Below are positions 49,541 to 61,954 of a stretch of DNA of 64,000 bases, piece after piece. Below the pieces are notes generated by a model. The model saw only the letters and a list, made by a program, of their open reading frames with translations, was not told where the DNA came from and searched no databases. Origin of the DNA: Temnothorax longispinosus (taxonomy: Eukaryota; Arthropoda; Insecta; Hymenoptera; Formicidae). Position 1 is the first letter of the stretch, and every line of letters starts with the position of its first letter. The stretch is taken from positions 18,943,297 through 19,007,296 of the forward strand of contig NC_092358.1 in assembly GCF_030848805.1 (NCBI RefSeq), read 5' to 3'. The position numbers and the translations under genes are program-made.

Positions 49541-49918
49541 ATGCGATTTATTTCAAAAAGTATCTATCTTATGAATCTATTACAATTACTGAGTTTAGAA
49601 AACATTTGCAATACATTTGACTTTTTGTCAGTATCAAAATTCTATAATTTTAAAAACACGATAATTCTAACTAAAAGAGAAAGAAGTTATAAAGTGCATA
49701 AAAGTTATAAAGTGCGTAAAGTTAAAAAATTTTGCAAACATTTCTATAAAAATAGCGTTGAAAAATATGGCAGAGATAATAAAAAAAAAAAAAACGGACA
49801 ACAATTTATTAATATTTTACGAAGATTGCAACAACAATTTATATCTTTGCTTGCAATGCTTCGATACCATACATTGTCATATCTCTATTTAAGTTTATAT
49901 TTAAAAAAATATAATTAA
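49541..49918 (+). CDS. Orphan 125-codon reading frame, Lys/Tyr-rich
   Basis: ATG to TAA in very AT-rich DNA, where a frame this long is uncommon by chance. The predicted protein is basic, with an internal short repeat (SYKVHK, SYKVRK) arising from a near-tandem 18-bp duplication at about 49687-49722, then a helical QQFINILRRLQQQFISLLAM. There is no clear signal peptide, no recognised domain and no splice evidence. It lies 0.7 kb downstream of DCTN6. It may be a chance frame or a young orphan gene. Confidence 0.2.
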   Translation: MRFISKSIYLMNLLQLLSLENICNTFDFLSVSKFYNFKNTIILTKRERSYKVHKSYKVRKVKKFCKHFYKNSVEKYGRDNKKKKNGQQFINILRRLQQQFISLLAMLRYHTLSYLYLSLYLKKYN

Positions 49919-52551
49919 TATATATTTAAAAAATATTTATATATATGTACTATACATGTGCACTTATTATTTTAAATTATTTTAATGTTTATTATATTTA
50001 CAGTTTTACTAATGTTATTATATACATATTTTATGTATTTTTAGTAAGTTGGAAATGTCCGTCACGGGTAATTTCCATGTAATAGAAAAATCGAGTGCCG
50101 ATGAAGTCAGTCGCCAATAAATCCCATAGCACTCAACGTGTTAAAAATAAGAACATAGACAAGACTCGTGTATATGTTTGACCTAGATCAAACGAAATAG
50201 CACAAGCTAAAGCTTATTTTTACATTTTAGTCTTAAGGCTTTTGTTCAATCACTGCAGCCATCTCTTGTTGACGTCAGACACGAGAAAATACATCATGAA
50301 AATTCTCGCAACGTATTACATTAAAATAAAAATGTTTACTTTTTTAAATAAAATAGCAGCTTTTGTAATTGACTTATAAAATATATCAAAAACTCCCCCC
50401 TTTTATTAATCACTAAATAATCCATATATATTGAATTGAATTGTGCCTAATCAAGGACGAAAACAAGCTGACAGCTACTGAATTAAAATAAAAAAATTTT
50501 TTCTTTCACATATTAAATTATAACAAATTGGGAGTCTTCGATATCTTAACACTATATTTTAACATTAACGACGATTATTTTAAATCTAAAAACGTTGCTA
50601 ATTTAGTTTTTTAACGCTTTATACTCCACAATTATGTCAAGCTAGAATGACGCTGTGTATACTGTCAACGCGGACTTGGCAATCGAGCCAGCAAGAGCCA
50701 TAAAAAAATTCTACATTTTTCCTATTAGTTTTTTCTTTATATTTACTTTTTTTATAAGCCAGAATTTTGTTTTTAATGGAATTAAAAATATTAAAATTTT
50801 AAAGTAGTTAAATAATTACTTTAAGATTAAATCTGTCAAATCTTTTATTTCTAAACCAAAATTCTATTTCCATTATACCTTCTCGGTTATATATTTACGT
50901 TAATCAAACCAAAATAGCTCAGTCCAGCAACGTTTGTTATTGCAAAATATGCTACAAACTGGGGATCTTGCATATAGAATCTTGCATTAGCATTTAAAAA
51001 AATAATTTCGTTGAAATCTACTTTTGGATAACTCTGACCGCAATTGAACATCAATCTATCCCGAGAAGCTTTTTTTTACTTTAAGTTACATAATAAAGAA
51101 ATTCTATTAAATCTTTTTCTGTACTGTTTTCAGATAAATTAAAAAAATATTTTACCGTTGTAACATTAAAGAGAAATATTTATAATTTCTTTTATAATAA
51201 CCAATTTATATACCTTTGAATTATGTAAACTGAGTTTCATATAACGCGAAATGTGTCTCCTGTATTATACGTTTATTTTATTGCATTATAATAGTTCATT
51301 CTCAACTAATTCTCAAAATTAATAAATATTGTTATTAATATAACGGACTGAAAACCTTGACATTTATCACTAATTTTCATGAATTCTTTTCAATTTCCTG
51401 TTATTAACAAAAAGTTAATACGAATAATCGATTCATCAAAAGAAAGGAACCCTCGCCACTTTCTCAACGAGCGGAAATACGAATAGAAATATTAGCCACT
51501 CTGTCTCTTAACCAACTCTCCGAGGAATTTAACGGCGTAATGCTAAACGCTACATCTATGAATATGAATTAGCGTCTCGTCGAGGGGGTTGGTTGCGAAC
51601 CATTTACCGCTTCCGTCAGCTTAGCGAAGCGCGCCAGTGATTATCAACCCTCCTTTATATTTGAGTTTATACAAGAAAATAACACGTTTTGTATCGAGAT
51701 GTGAAAATCTATAATAAATAGTCAATTTTAGATATATTTTTATAAGGAATTTATTCGCTTGAAATACATTAATCATAAATCTTTGAACGGCTTTTCAAGT
51801 TTTTATTGTACATTTGCAAGATTTGAAAAAAGTTAGAATTTCAAAATTTATATAAATGTTATCTCGCAATAAACATTTATTTAAAACGAACATTAGTCTT
51901 AAACGTTAAATGAATATAACGATTGAAACATTTACAAAGGCTCTGTTGTGTTACGTATTAATTTTATTAACAACAAATTGACCGGACACCGACTTAAGTG
52001 TCTCTAAATGGCAAAAGAGTCGCAAGCGCACCCTTACTTTAATGATCGGCCACGGCAACCCCCTGTAACTCTTGTCGCGAAAGTGGTGACTCGAGAGAGC
52101 TGTCATATTTTGACATCCGCAGCGGACGTCGGAGAAAAGAGAGAAAGGGTGCAAGAAAGAGACATGAAGGGAATGAGAAGAAAAAAAATTATTTTTCCGA
52201 GGGGGTAGTTGAATCCGCAGTCGCAGAAAATCACAGAAGGAGAAACTAACAAGGAGAGGAGAGCTAACGCTTTTCTGACGAAATTACGTAATTTCTTCTT
52301 GTCGGGTAATCTCGTCCGCGATCATCTTTTTTCTGGTTGATTTATATGATAACTGGAAAAAGAAAATATAATTGAATCGATGAATTGAAATATTTATATA
52401 CATATAATTTTTAAAATCTTTAAAAATATAGAAGAGTTTTAATAACATATTTCTGTAAAAATAAAATGAGGCTAGCTATATATTTTCATTTACTAATGTT
52501 TTTATAAGCGAAATTTGATTGAATAAACATTTATTTTACTTATTGTTAGAA
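49919..52551. other. Intergenic, AT-rich
   Basis: No gene seen. A TGACGTCA is at 50270-50277. GC-moderate patches at 51440-51650 and 51960-52330 contain only unsupported frames. Confidence 0.6.
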
Positions 52552-53129
52552 TTAACCTTTGTTGTGCACACCTCTTCAAAATTACGTATTGTGCACAGGG
52601 GATCTATTAGACCCCAGTCACTTTTAAACGTTTATTACAGACGTACAATTCGTTATTTTGACTCAAACAAAATTGCTGGCTATTGTTCAAAGCTTCCAAA
52701 ATAAGGTCTAATAGGTTTCATTAATATTTTGCAACATAAAAAAATTATAAATGATATGTTAACTAAAAAAAACGAAAAATGGTTTTTTCACTTAAAAATG
52801 TATAAAAAATTCAATTTTTAATATTTTTTTATAATTTTTGCGGGATTATTTTCTTGAAATACTACACTTTCAAGGAAAAATATTAGTTTATAGCGGAGTT
52901 GAAAAAAGTATATTTATATTGCTACGAAATCACGCGTTTTTCAACTTTTCACCACTGCCAAGAGCAGACTAAAGCCGGGCGGGCAAAACTATGTATAGGA
53001 TCTTAAAGTGTTATCCCTAAACTACAGGTAAATGGCAGCACAGGTCCCGATCCGCATTGTACGTATTAGAAAAACACGTTTGAAAATACGCTGGGGTCTA
53101 AAAGACCCAGTGTGCACAACAAAGGTTAA
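52552..53129. mobile_element. piggyBac-type MITE (CCTTTGTTGTGCACAC ends)
   Basis: TTAA at 52552-52555 and 53126-53129, with perfect 16-bp inverted termini CCTTTGTTGTGCACAC. Subterminal TAGACCCCAGT on the left is mirrored by CTGGGGTCTAAAAGACCCAG on the right. It is 578 bp with no transposase; an open frame at 52519-52704 is incidental. Confidence 0.88.
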
Positions 53130-53361
53130 TCCTTAGGCTACATAATTCATATATAGATCTCGCATGTGTTCCTTTTATCGCGTATAAAGCTGGGTCTAAT
53201 CAATCAAATCTTAAAGAATTGTATATGAAATAGAAGTAGAAAAGACTGAAGAATATAACAGAATTTGAAAAATTGCCAATAATTAATATTAAGTGTCGCA
53301 AAACATCAATTTTTGAAGAGTTTTAATGGTTGAGATTTGAGGTGTAGCCTTTAAGGGTTAA
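53126..53361. mobile_element. Second TTAA MITE sharing the 53126 target site
   Basis: Left TTAA-TCCTTAGGCTACA, right TGTAGCCTTTAAGGG-TTAA. The right end resembles that of the 16667-17026 element. Its left TTAA is the right TTAA of the preceding element. Confidence 0.7.
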
Positions 53362-53589
53362 CCAGCTAATTCTTTTTTCTGATACCACCAATTTGATTAC
53401 AATCAATATAAAATTAAATCAGAGAACTCTAAATAATCAGAAGTAAAAATTAATAATGAAGTAAACGCAAGAGATAACAATTGTTATACATTTTAATTGG
53501 AAGTAAAGAGGCAATGTGTCTGCATGTTACTTGTAAAATTACGCAACAGCTTACTATGCGTGCATGAAAATTATATATAAATTACGTAA

Positions 53590-54260
53590 GACAGACGAAA
53601 CAATCGCGGAAGTGAACACGTCGCACGTCAAAACCATTCTCGGGAGATAGCCCGTATACATCGCTTTTAACTCGAAGATACGGCGGGGGCCGAGGTTTGA
53701 GTATCGAATTAGGCGTGCCGTCAAAAGTCGCTCGAGCGATTGTCATGATCGCGCGAGCGGTGCGTGCAAACGATAATAATCGACGGACAGCCCCTGGGGT
53801 GTGTTTTGATTTCAAGCACCGCGATCGCGTCGGGCTGCCGCTATATCACACACGCGCATAGAGTATCTGCGCAACTAGACGCGGGGGGGGGGGGCAATGT
53901 GAATAGAGAGAGAAGCCCCCATTTGGAAGATATGGGAAGGAAAAGAAGGCGAGATCAACCTCCCTCGACCCCCTTGACGTTCCAGTCGCGCAAATTGACG
54001 TCCGCAGACACGAACCCCGCGCTCGTCCAATGCCAAACGAGAGTGACGAGCGTTGCGAATCCACGACTCGCTTAACATTTCCATTGTGAGCGCCGTCCCC
54101 GGGGTTCGAGAGGCGGAAAGAACGGGGGGGTTGCTCTGGGGGGAGAGAACCGCATCGAGCGCGCGCGAAAGCCTCGATCCTGCGTCGAGGATTATAATAA
54201 TTGCGAATTAATGTCGGTAATCGGCCGGCGAAGTTGACCGATCGACATCGCGATTAAGCA
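53590..54260. promoter_or_regulatory. GC-rich island
   Basis: CpG-rich with a G(12) homopolymer; short frames on both strands, none recognisable. Confidence 0.3.
53883..53894 (+). repeat. Homopolymer G(12)
   Basis: Twelve G residues in a GC-rich island; prone to length errors. Confidence 0.8.
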
Positions 54261-54393
54261 CGGAGTATTTAATCCTTCATTGCCTCGTAGAATTCACGCG
54301 TGTAATTAAGGAAAAAGAAATTTTATTCAATTATTAATTTATGTAATTAAATGTGTTTCCATCTTATTATTGTTTGTCATCTTAATACATGTT

Positions 54394-54503
54394 ATTGCGA
54401 TAAATATTACCACATGCCTCAGTGGTCGAATTGGTACGACACCCGTCACGGAATGAGGGAGGTTCCAGGTTCGAACCCTGGCTGAGGTAATATTTTTCGC
54501 AAT
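54394..54503. repeat. Inverted repeat enclosing the tRNA-like sequence
   Basis: Arms 54394-54411 (ATTGCGATAAATATTACC) and 54486-54503 are complementary with one mismatch, so the tRNA-like body forms the head of a longer hairpin. This is not usual for tRNA flanks and suggests a mobile or palindromic unit. Confidence 0.65.
54416..54488 (+). tRNA. tRNA-like sequence or tRNA pseudogene (possible SINE head)
   Basis: It has the tRNA length of 73 nt. A 7-bp acceptor stem (GCCTCAG with CTGAGGT), a perfect D stem (GTCG/CGAC) and a perfect T arm (CCAGG TTCGAAC CCTGG) are present. RNA polymerase III A-box (TGGTCGAATTGG) and B-box (GGTTCGAACCC) motifs are intact. The anticodon arm is defective: only the outer three pairs form (CCC/GGG), with a mismatch below, and no U precedes a plausible anticodon. 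It is therefore unlikely to be a working tRNA. Confidence 0.45.
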
Positions 54504-55339
54504 AAATTTAATTATTTAATTAAGATGCTTATATATATTATAAGCATCTAAAATTACGTATCAACTTTAGAAAGACCAAAATCCTTGGTCAAAATTCAGT
54601 GACAATTTGTCACGACGATTATAATCGTTACCACGATTATAATCATTGCCAGTATAGTCAATTATGTAAATTCTCAATTGTGTTATATAATTAAATTAAT
54701 CGATATTTTGATTCGAATATATCTGCATGGATCATTTACAGGTGACATATTACTATTTTTGGAAAACTTACTTTTAGCAGAAAATTATTTTTATCGACTA
54801 ATTATTATCAGTTTAAAGTTAAATCAATCGATTATTAATTTGAAAATCTGCTGCGCATAATTAACTAATAATAATATTAATATTTTGGAATATATCTGTG
54901 AGTGTACGTATTTTTATTATTATCCAATAATAATAATTTAGTTTTATTATTTAGTTATTATTTAACTATGAATTTAAAGTACTTTTAAATTTTACTTATC
55001 GCGATTAAATAAACCGAGTGACAAGTATGATCTATTTCAATCAACTTGTAATCTGCTTCTCTCGAGAAAAGCAAAGAAGAAGGAGATGAGAGATGCGTAA
55101 CCAAGAAATATGCAGTCTCCATCGGCGCCGACAAAACTTTCCTGGAGAAATGTATATGAAACTTTAGCAGAAATTCTTTAAAAATACATCTGTTTTAACA
55201 TTTTTATTAAGAAAAAATTATATCAATTTTTTTTAACAGAGGGAGAGAACCTTGTATTGTGTACCAAATATATACCAATCAATTAATATCTTATATATAC
55301 GTATATATTGCCTTTATCAATAGTTAAAATTACAATGTG

Positions 55340-55880
55340 ATTTCGTCAGACAAGTGAAGACATACTGCGGACAACTTTTTCCCCCCTTTTCCGAATATTT
55401 CTCGATTGAAAGAACGCAAGTGCAATTCGTCGCACCCCTCTCGCTGCGCCTATGACAATCTCGATAGGAAGATGAACGATCGGATCGCGACAATGAATAA
55501 TACGCGACGGGCGACGGTTAAACGCAGAAGCTGATCGGATCGGGGGCCCGCCTACGAAGAGGTGGAGGAGGCTCCGGACGCGCGGGCAAACCACCCGTAA
55601 AATCCGAAAGGGAACCGCGCTGCGGCACGGTGAGACACGGGGGAGGGGGGCGGGGGGGCCGCCCGGGTGACTCTGTGACGCGATTATGCTAACGAAGTTG
55701 TTCCATTGTAGTGCTGTTTACAGCGACGCGCGCATTAAGGCTACGGAACAATGGGGCGGCCGCGAATGGAGAATCCTCGGAAATCGGGACGCGCCAGGAT
55801 GAGAGGAGTTAACTCGCTAACGAACGAGTTGGCTTCATCTCGATCGTCGCGTTTCGAGCGCGAAGAGATAAGTAAATTTG
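55340..55880. promoter_or_regulatory. GC-rich island
   Basis: CpG-rich with G-rich runs at about 55640-55660. An 82-codon minus-strand frame (55346-55594) has no family resemblance. Confidence 0.3.
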
Positions 55881-57589
55881 ATCCTCCTTAGCCGCGCTGT
55901 TAAAAGAAATTACAATTTTACCTAATTCAATTTCTTACGAGATTGCTTTTAATTTCTTCAATTCCTCAATTGTCTCTACTTACGTTCAATAAGCGTCATT
56001 CCTTTGTTTTTCTTTTCGTTTTGAACATTTTACAACTTTAGTTACAAATTTATATATCTTGTCGATTATTATCTTTGTACCTATAGATATTATTTAAAAA
56101 GAAAAAAAGATAATTTCCTGAGAAATATTATTGTAATTTCTCCAATCGTTGCATCTCGTTGCATTATTTAATATGAAATATCGTATAACTATGTGCTTTT
56201 AGATTTTAAAGAAAGAAACGGAATAGGAACAGAAAATAAGGAATGTAGCTAAAGATAACAAATACTGTATATTTTGAGACACTGAAAAGTATTAATTAAA
56301 AAATTCAACACATATATGACATATCTTCTTTCTGTTCCTGCATTCTGAGGTGTTGCAACGAATGTGCGCGTTCCGGCACGAATTCGCGAGATAAGAGAGT
56401 TTTAACGGCATCAAAATTCTCGGCGGGACACGCAGATAGAGGTCCAGGAAATCGTCGAAATTCTACGGTGGTGTGAGAAGGGCCCCCGACTTCGCCGCGT
56501 CTGGTTACCCCCTACTGAGGCGCCACTTGACTCGTATTTAACTTTCAAATATATTTTATGCCTTTTGCATTTCAATACTCTCGTGTATTCTCCGCGGAAT
56601 CCGTCCCGCTTCTCCCTCCTCCCCCGGTCTTCTTGCTTAGATTCGATAGCATACACAACGTTTATGCGCTTGATATGTATACATTTATATATATGTATAC
56701 ATATATATTATATATATATATATATATACATAATGGAAATATCAATGCCTTAAAACATTAATACGAACAATATAATATTAATTGAGTTTTGAAATAGAAC
56801 AATGAAAGAAAAGAAAAAATAATATGTACAAACATTGAATTTTTTTAATTAGATAGCACAGGTTTTAATTAAAATTATATTTTTACATAATTAAAATTAT
56901 TAATAAATCTACCCTAAACAGCATAATATTATTATCAACAAAGTAATGTTAAATTTTCTATTTTGTGTCTAGTTAAATAATAAATTAGTTTATTTGTTGC
57001 ATTCATACTGTATAAATGTTAGAAAAAATCATCACAAGACTACATATTGTAATCCTAATGCAATAAAATATTATGTACGATTATTAAATAAATAACCATA
57101 TAATAAAAAACCATGTATAATTAAATTATGTTCATACGTTACTAAGTTAATTATAAACAAATATATTTAAAAAGAGATTTGAAAGATATAATATGACATT
57201 TTTAGGTAAGAAATAAACATTATTAGAGATACAAGCGACAAAAGAATTACTGTAAATGGGTGAGATTTTCCGGCGAGAAAAATAGTCAGTTGAACGTTGT
57301 CGTCGCGACGACTCGACACGCGAGTAATTCATACTCGAACGAGCCCGGCATTTATGTGTCCACCGAAGCGCGATGACATTTCGACAGAATTATTTGTAGG
57401 ATTTCGCCGCATCCTATGATTTTTCCAACGGATCCTTTGTGCTTGGATACGCTTTCAACGATCAAGCGAGGGTCGAAAGCGTAATTTTACGACTTCCTTT
57501 ATATAAATCGCCATTAATTTCCGTTAAAGACTATTTTCCGATCTATACGCGATATAGCACGCAAATCTAAAATCTTTCAGTGTAATTAG

Positions 57590-57680
57590 TTTTCAGAATA
57601 TAATTTTTTCAAAGAAAGTTCAATTTTTCATAATATAATTTTTTTAAAAAAAGTTCAGTTTTTCATAATATAGACGTGTA
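57590..57680 (+). repeat. Short tandem duplication, about 45-bp unit
   Basis: AATATAATTTTTTCAAAGAA-GTTCAATTTTTCAT is followed by a near copy ending GTTCAGTTTTTCATAATATA, in AT-rich DNA. Confidence 0.55.
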
Positions 57681-58725
57681 TAAAATTATTTTGATTTTTA
57701 ATTTAAATTTCTCTTAAAGAAAATTCTTTAAATACATTTTGCAGTCCCTAATAAAAAATTAATTTTTCAAATAATTATATTAAGAGAAAAACTCATATAT
57801 TGAATTCAAAAACAAAAATAAATATATTAGGTAATTTTATAAAAAATTTTCTAATATTAAAAATTTTCTAAACTTTTTCATATTTGTGAAAACTCCTTAT
57901 ATTATTCGTGGATAGAAGATAAATTAAGAAATGTCCGAACTATGCGACAGGAAAATTTCCCGACTTCCGTTTTGTAGTCCTCCGCTCTCACTAAATAGAA
58001 TTTTAAATACGGAAGTGTCACAGATCTCTTCTAAATCGTGTCATCCACCTATACCCACTCGCTTATTCGACGACATAAGCACTGAGTGGGCGGATAACGA
58101 TATTTTTCTTTTCGGAGGACGAATGGAACGTTGACAGAGCTGATACGTGTGTGGTTGTCGGTACACTTCAAAGGGCAGCACATTCGGATGCATCGAGCAG
58201 ACCGAGACTGGACTGCTTCAAGGATAGACTTCTTACAAGATAATCTCCCTTTCTCTCTTATTCGACTTATGTACGACCTTCGTATAGGATGATTCACGTA
58301 TCTAAAAACAAAAAGATTAAGATATGATTATATAAGAGATAATTATAAAAAATTATATAAAGTTTAAATATAATTATAACTAGTAATCTCTTTTTAAATT
58401 AAAGATAAATTTTTTCTTTAATATTTTATATCTATATTTAAAAAAAATTTAAATACATTACTAATTGCATGTATAAATACTTTCTGTGTATTTATTGTAC
58501 CTATAAAAGTATTCGTATAATCTCTCTTAAATAAAAAATATATATTCATGATATATTAGAAAAATTACATGTATTAGAAAAATTTGCTTTTTAATATTAT
58601 TATTATATCTACAACTTATAATTATATTTTAGTCTTTCATTTAAAGGTAAGTCCAGACAGCTTTTCATGAAATATCCTGTATTCCCGCACACACGCTAGC
58701 GCGAGGATACGTGGGAGCATATAAT

Positions 58726-58747
58726 ACATATGCGTATACGCATATGT
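58726..58747. repeat. Perfect 22-bp palindrome
   Basis: Each half is ACATATGCGTA; no neighbouring gene. Confidence 0.8.
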
Positions 58748-59639
58748 GGTAACATGTACGGATGAAGCGCGGATACGGGGATGCATAGATGGCATTCTTC
58801 TAATTTGTCGGCGGTACTTTGTCGGCTAATCAATCGGCCGCCTGATTACCATGCGCCGCGGACGGTAACCACCGCAAGTGCTCACCTCGATTGCTTCGCG
58901 CGCATCTGAATGCAGTTAACGCACACGCGTGCAGAACCCTTTGTTTTTCAAGTCAAAAATACCTTACGCATCACACATTACGTGCTATATAAAGTCACTA
59001 GTTCATACATAAAATGCCACAATTTTAGAATACTCCTCCTGTAGAATTATAAATTCATAGATATACGCGTTTGTAGATTGTCAGATTTGTGTGAATTCAT
59101 AAAATTATAACTACATAAATCTCTACATTTGTAAACTTGTAATATAAAGCAAAATTTTATAGATTTGCATAATTATGACTAAAAGTCCATAGGCTCATAT
59201 AAGATCCAGATAAAAATTGTATTAACATTCTATTTTTGTTCGATTGAATGACGACCATTTGTGAGCGGATCAGTGAAGAAAGGAGCAACGAAGAAACGGA
59301 ATACGAAGTTTAAGTAAATGCCGTTTAGGCATTATATCGTTCTCAACGCTTCAATGCTACATTCCGCCAGCGTGTCGGACGTGTTAATCATCTTATTCCC
59401 CTAATATGACAAAAAAGAGACCAGCGACAAAGAGCGACGTCTTTAAATCACCGGAGGCGGTCTCGTAGTTGAGACGCTAAACGGCGTATGCCTAAATCAA
59501 GTTAATCGTACGGGGCGCAACTAAACGGAGTGCTATATTGAGACATGCAACGTGCAAAGAAACACGAACATCCCCGACGTAAAATGGGACGCGCTCGCAA
59601 TTACGCGTGAAATGAACACGGCGATGCATGCAGCCATCG

Positions 59640-59683
<44 letters not shown>

Positions 59684-59684
59684 T
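59640..59684 (+). repeat. (GTGC)n microsatellite
   Basis: Eleven tandem GTGC units. Confidence 0.9.
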
Positions 59685-59849
59685 ACATGTACTTATAACA
59701 AACACGCGTCCTTTCTGCGCGACACTCACAGATGTCCGAACGCTCAGAGAGAAGCTCGATTCTTCTCTTTGTCTCAAATTTACGGTGTAACAATAAATTT
59801 TGAGATTTTGGTGATTAGAAGTAGATTATCGAAATAACAAAATTTTTCG

Positions 59850-60290
59850 GTTTTGACACGCGTGAATTGCGTGGACGCGCAGAGTATTATAGACAGCTAT
59901 TAATTCGTGTGTAGACTCGGCGAACGTCGCGTCGGGTCCCTTTACTCTTTGCTCCCCTCATCGGTGGCCCCGGTGGTTAATCCATTACCGGGGGCTGGGG
60001 GGGAGGGGGTGCGCGGCGATACCGAGCCAGCTCTCGGTTTCCGCGACGCCCACTAATTTGCTAACCATCGATTTCGACCAGCACGCACACCCGCGCCCAC
60101 CGCCGCCAATCGCGAATCCGGCCCCTCTCTCTCATTTCGCGTTGCTATGTTTAGAAACGCACGCGCGGAACACTCTTTGGCGCTTAATAATCATCGCCGA
60201 CCTACGCCGCGCGGCGAACGTGGCAGCAGAGCCGGTCATTCGCGGGAAGCTCCCATAGTTTTCGGAGAAGCGCGAATTTTCCGCGTAACA
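59850..60290. promoter_or_regulatory. GC-rich island
   Basis: CpG- and G-rich (a GGGGG-rich stretch near 59990-60010). No coding evidence. Confidence 0.3.
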
Positions 60291-60694
60291 TGCACTCGCA
60301 TGTAGAATTATTATTATACGATTACGAAGCTTTTTTGTAAATATTAATGAAAATTCTATATACGGAATATTCTTTTAAAAAATTCTTTGAATTTACTTAC
60401 TCTTATCTGCAACTTTGTAAAATAGATGAAGCTAAATAATAGTAATTAAATAAATAATTGCCTAAGTTACAGTAATAACTGTTCATACAGTAATAGATAC
60501 AAATACAATAATAAATGTTCAGTGTATAATAAATAATACCATCTATAATTAAGAATATATTTAATAAGTTTCTATAAGAAGTTAAACTTTTATCGTTTTA
60601 TCTCATGCTAGAACTTTAATTTAAAATGTCATCTATTCAACTTCAAATACATTCTAAATAAAATAAGGATTCGCAAGCTTCAACTTTAAATTTA

Positions 60695-60998
60695 AACTGT
60701 TTAAATTTGTAGTATCAAATTATACTCAATTTGAGTCACTTTTAACCATTTTTATAGATCGTCACTGCTCCTACTTTAAATATCGGTAATTTAACTTAAC
60801 ACTTAACTATTTAATTTAACTTAATTTAATTTAACTTAACTAAAGCAATAATAATTTAACTAAACCAATGGAGTTAAAATAACACTGTTTTGTGTTAAAA
60901 TAATATATTTCGACACACAGGGTAGTTAAAAATAACAAAATGTTATTCAACTTAAAGTATTGGTTTAAGTTTAAATTTCATATTTTTATTTAACAGTG
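60695..60998. mobile_element. MITE, CACTGTTAAAT family, copy 2
   Basis: Second copy of the element in HR3 intron 3, same orientation: shared TCAAATTATACTCAATTTGA, AATGGAGTTAAAATAA, TTTCGACACACAGGGTAG and terminal TTTAACAGTGTA. It is longer because of an internal run of TTAAC/TTAATTT units near 60790-60845. Confidence 0.75.
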
Positions 60999-61079
60999 TA
61001 CTCGAATAGATCAGAGTAAGTGATACAAATCAAGCTATTTACCATCTCGCGATTTCAAGAGAAGAAAGTCAGCGGAAAG

Positions 61080-61560
61080 CGAAAAAGGACGTGAAGATCG
61101 ATTTCGACTGCAAGGGGATCAGGCGGAAGATGCATGCTAGGACAAATTGGCCGTCAGATACGATTGGTGGCGGGAGTAAAAAGCGAGGCGAGCACTCTCA
61201 AAAAGAGTGCGCGCATACATCGTCCTCCTCCTCCTCCTCTTCCTTCTTCCGTTCTTTCTCGGTCCACGTAACTAACGGCAGGCAATTAAAACTCGGCCTG
61301 CCGCGAGCGTTTAAGCGTCGACATTTCCGTTCACACGTGCGTAACGAGTCGAGCGGGCCGCGCATCGACGCCTCCGCCGCGCAAAAAGACGTCGACGATG
61401 ACGCCGCGCGCCGGCCGCGTCGCGGTCGCTCCGCTCCGCTTCGCGAAGCGGAGCAGCGAAGCGAGATTTAAGGCCGTCTGAGCATTCACGGTCGGAACTC
61501 TCCGCGTTCTGCGCGACCAGCAGCCTGCACGCACATGGCGGCTCGGTAGAACTCGGTGGG
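61080..61560. promoter_or_regulatory. GC-rich island with TCC triplets
   Basis: (TCC)n at 61221-61241, CpG-dense, ending near a perfect GC palindrome. It could be a promoter for the candidate exon at 61614. The 126-codon frame here is low-complexity. Confidence 0.3.
61433..61454. repeat. Perfect 22-bp GC-rich palindrome
   Basis: Each half is GCTCCGCTTCG, followed by further AGCGAAGCGA; lies at the end of a GC island. Confidence 0.8.
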
Positions 61561-61613
61561 TTGTGAACGTTTTTCTTCATTCTCGTGATATACGACAGTC
61601 GCACAATGTTCAG

Positions 61614-61793
61614 GAATCTTTTATTTTACCGCTACCGAATATGACGGAAATTGCACTCGTATTTAATGCAACTGAAACTTCGGTTATTCAAGTTATGCGA
61701 AGGGATTGGAAGCCCTTTTCTATTTGCAGTGATAAAAAACTATTACATTTTAATTTTAAACCTTATGAAGGAATGACGATCGCGATTACATAA
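61614..61793 (+). CDS. Unassigned candidate terminal exon
   Basis: After an acceptor-like GTTCAG, an open frame reads ESFILPLPNMTEIALVFN to EGMTIAIT and stops at TAA (61791-61793); an internal ATG is at 61641. Composition and residue mix look protein-like despite AT-rich DNA. It adjoins a GC-rich island (61080-61560) that could supply a promoter. I do not recognise the product and there is no confirmed upstream exon. Confidence 0.25.
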   Translation, partial: ESFILPLPNMTEIALVFNATETSVIQVMRRDWKPFSICSDKKLLHFNFKPYEGMTIAIT

Positions 61794-61954
61794 TGCAATT
61801 GAAATTTTATTAAAGTCTTCTTTAATTAGAAACATCAGTATCGAAAAGTCTGTGAGACTTTTTTATATACATATATTTTAATAACAAACGGATAGAATGT
61901 TTATTTAGTCATTATTGTTCATTGAAGAATCGGATAAAGTTATTCTTTGCATTC

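Larger units (their letters stand above)
55881..59639. other. Intergenic, AT-rich
   Basis: Contains a pyrimidine-rich patch near 56600-56635, an ATA-rich run at 56675-56735 and the 57590 tandem duplication. The frames at 57931-58134 and 58049-58297 are opposed to each other and unsupported. Confidence 0.5.

Noticed and set aside
59640..59684. Possible CRISPR-like or coding repeat
   Set aside because: Simple GTGC microsatellite with no spacers.
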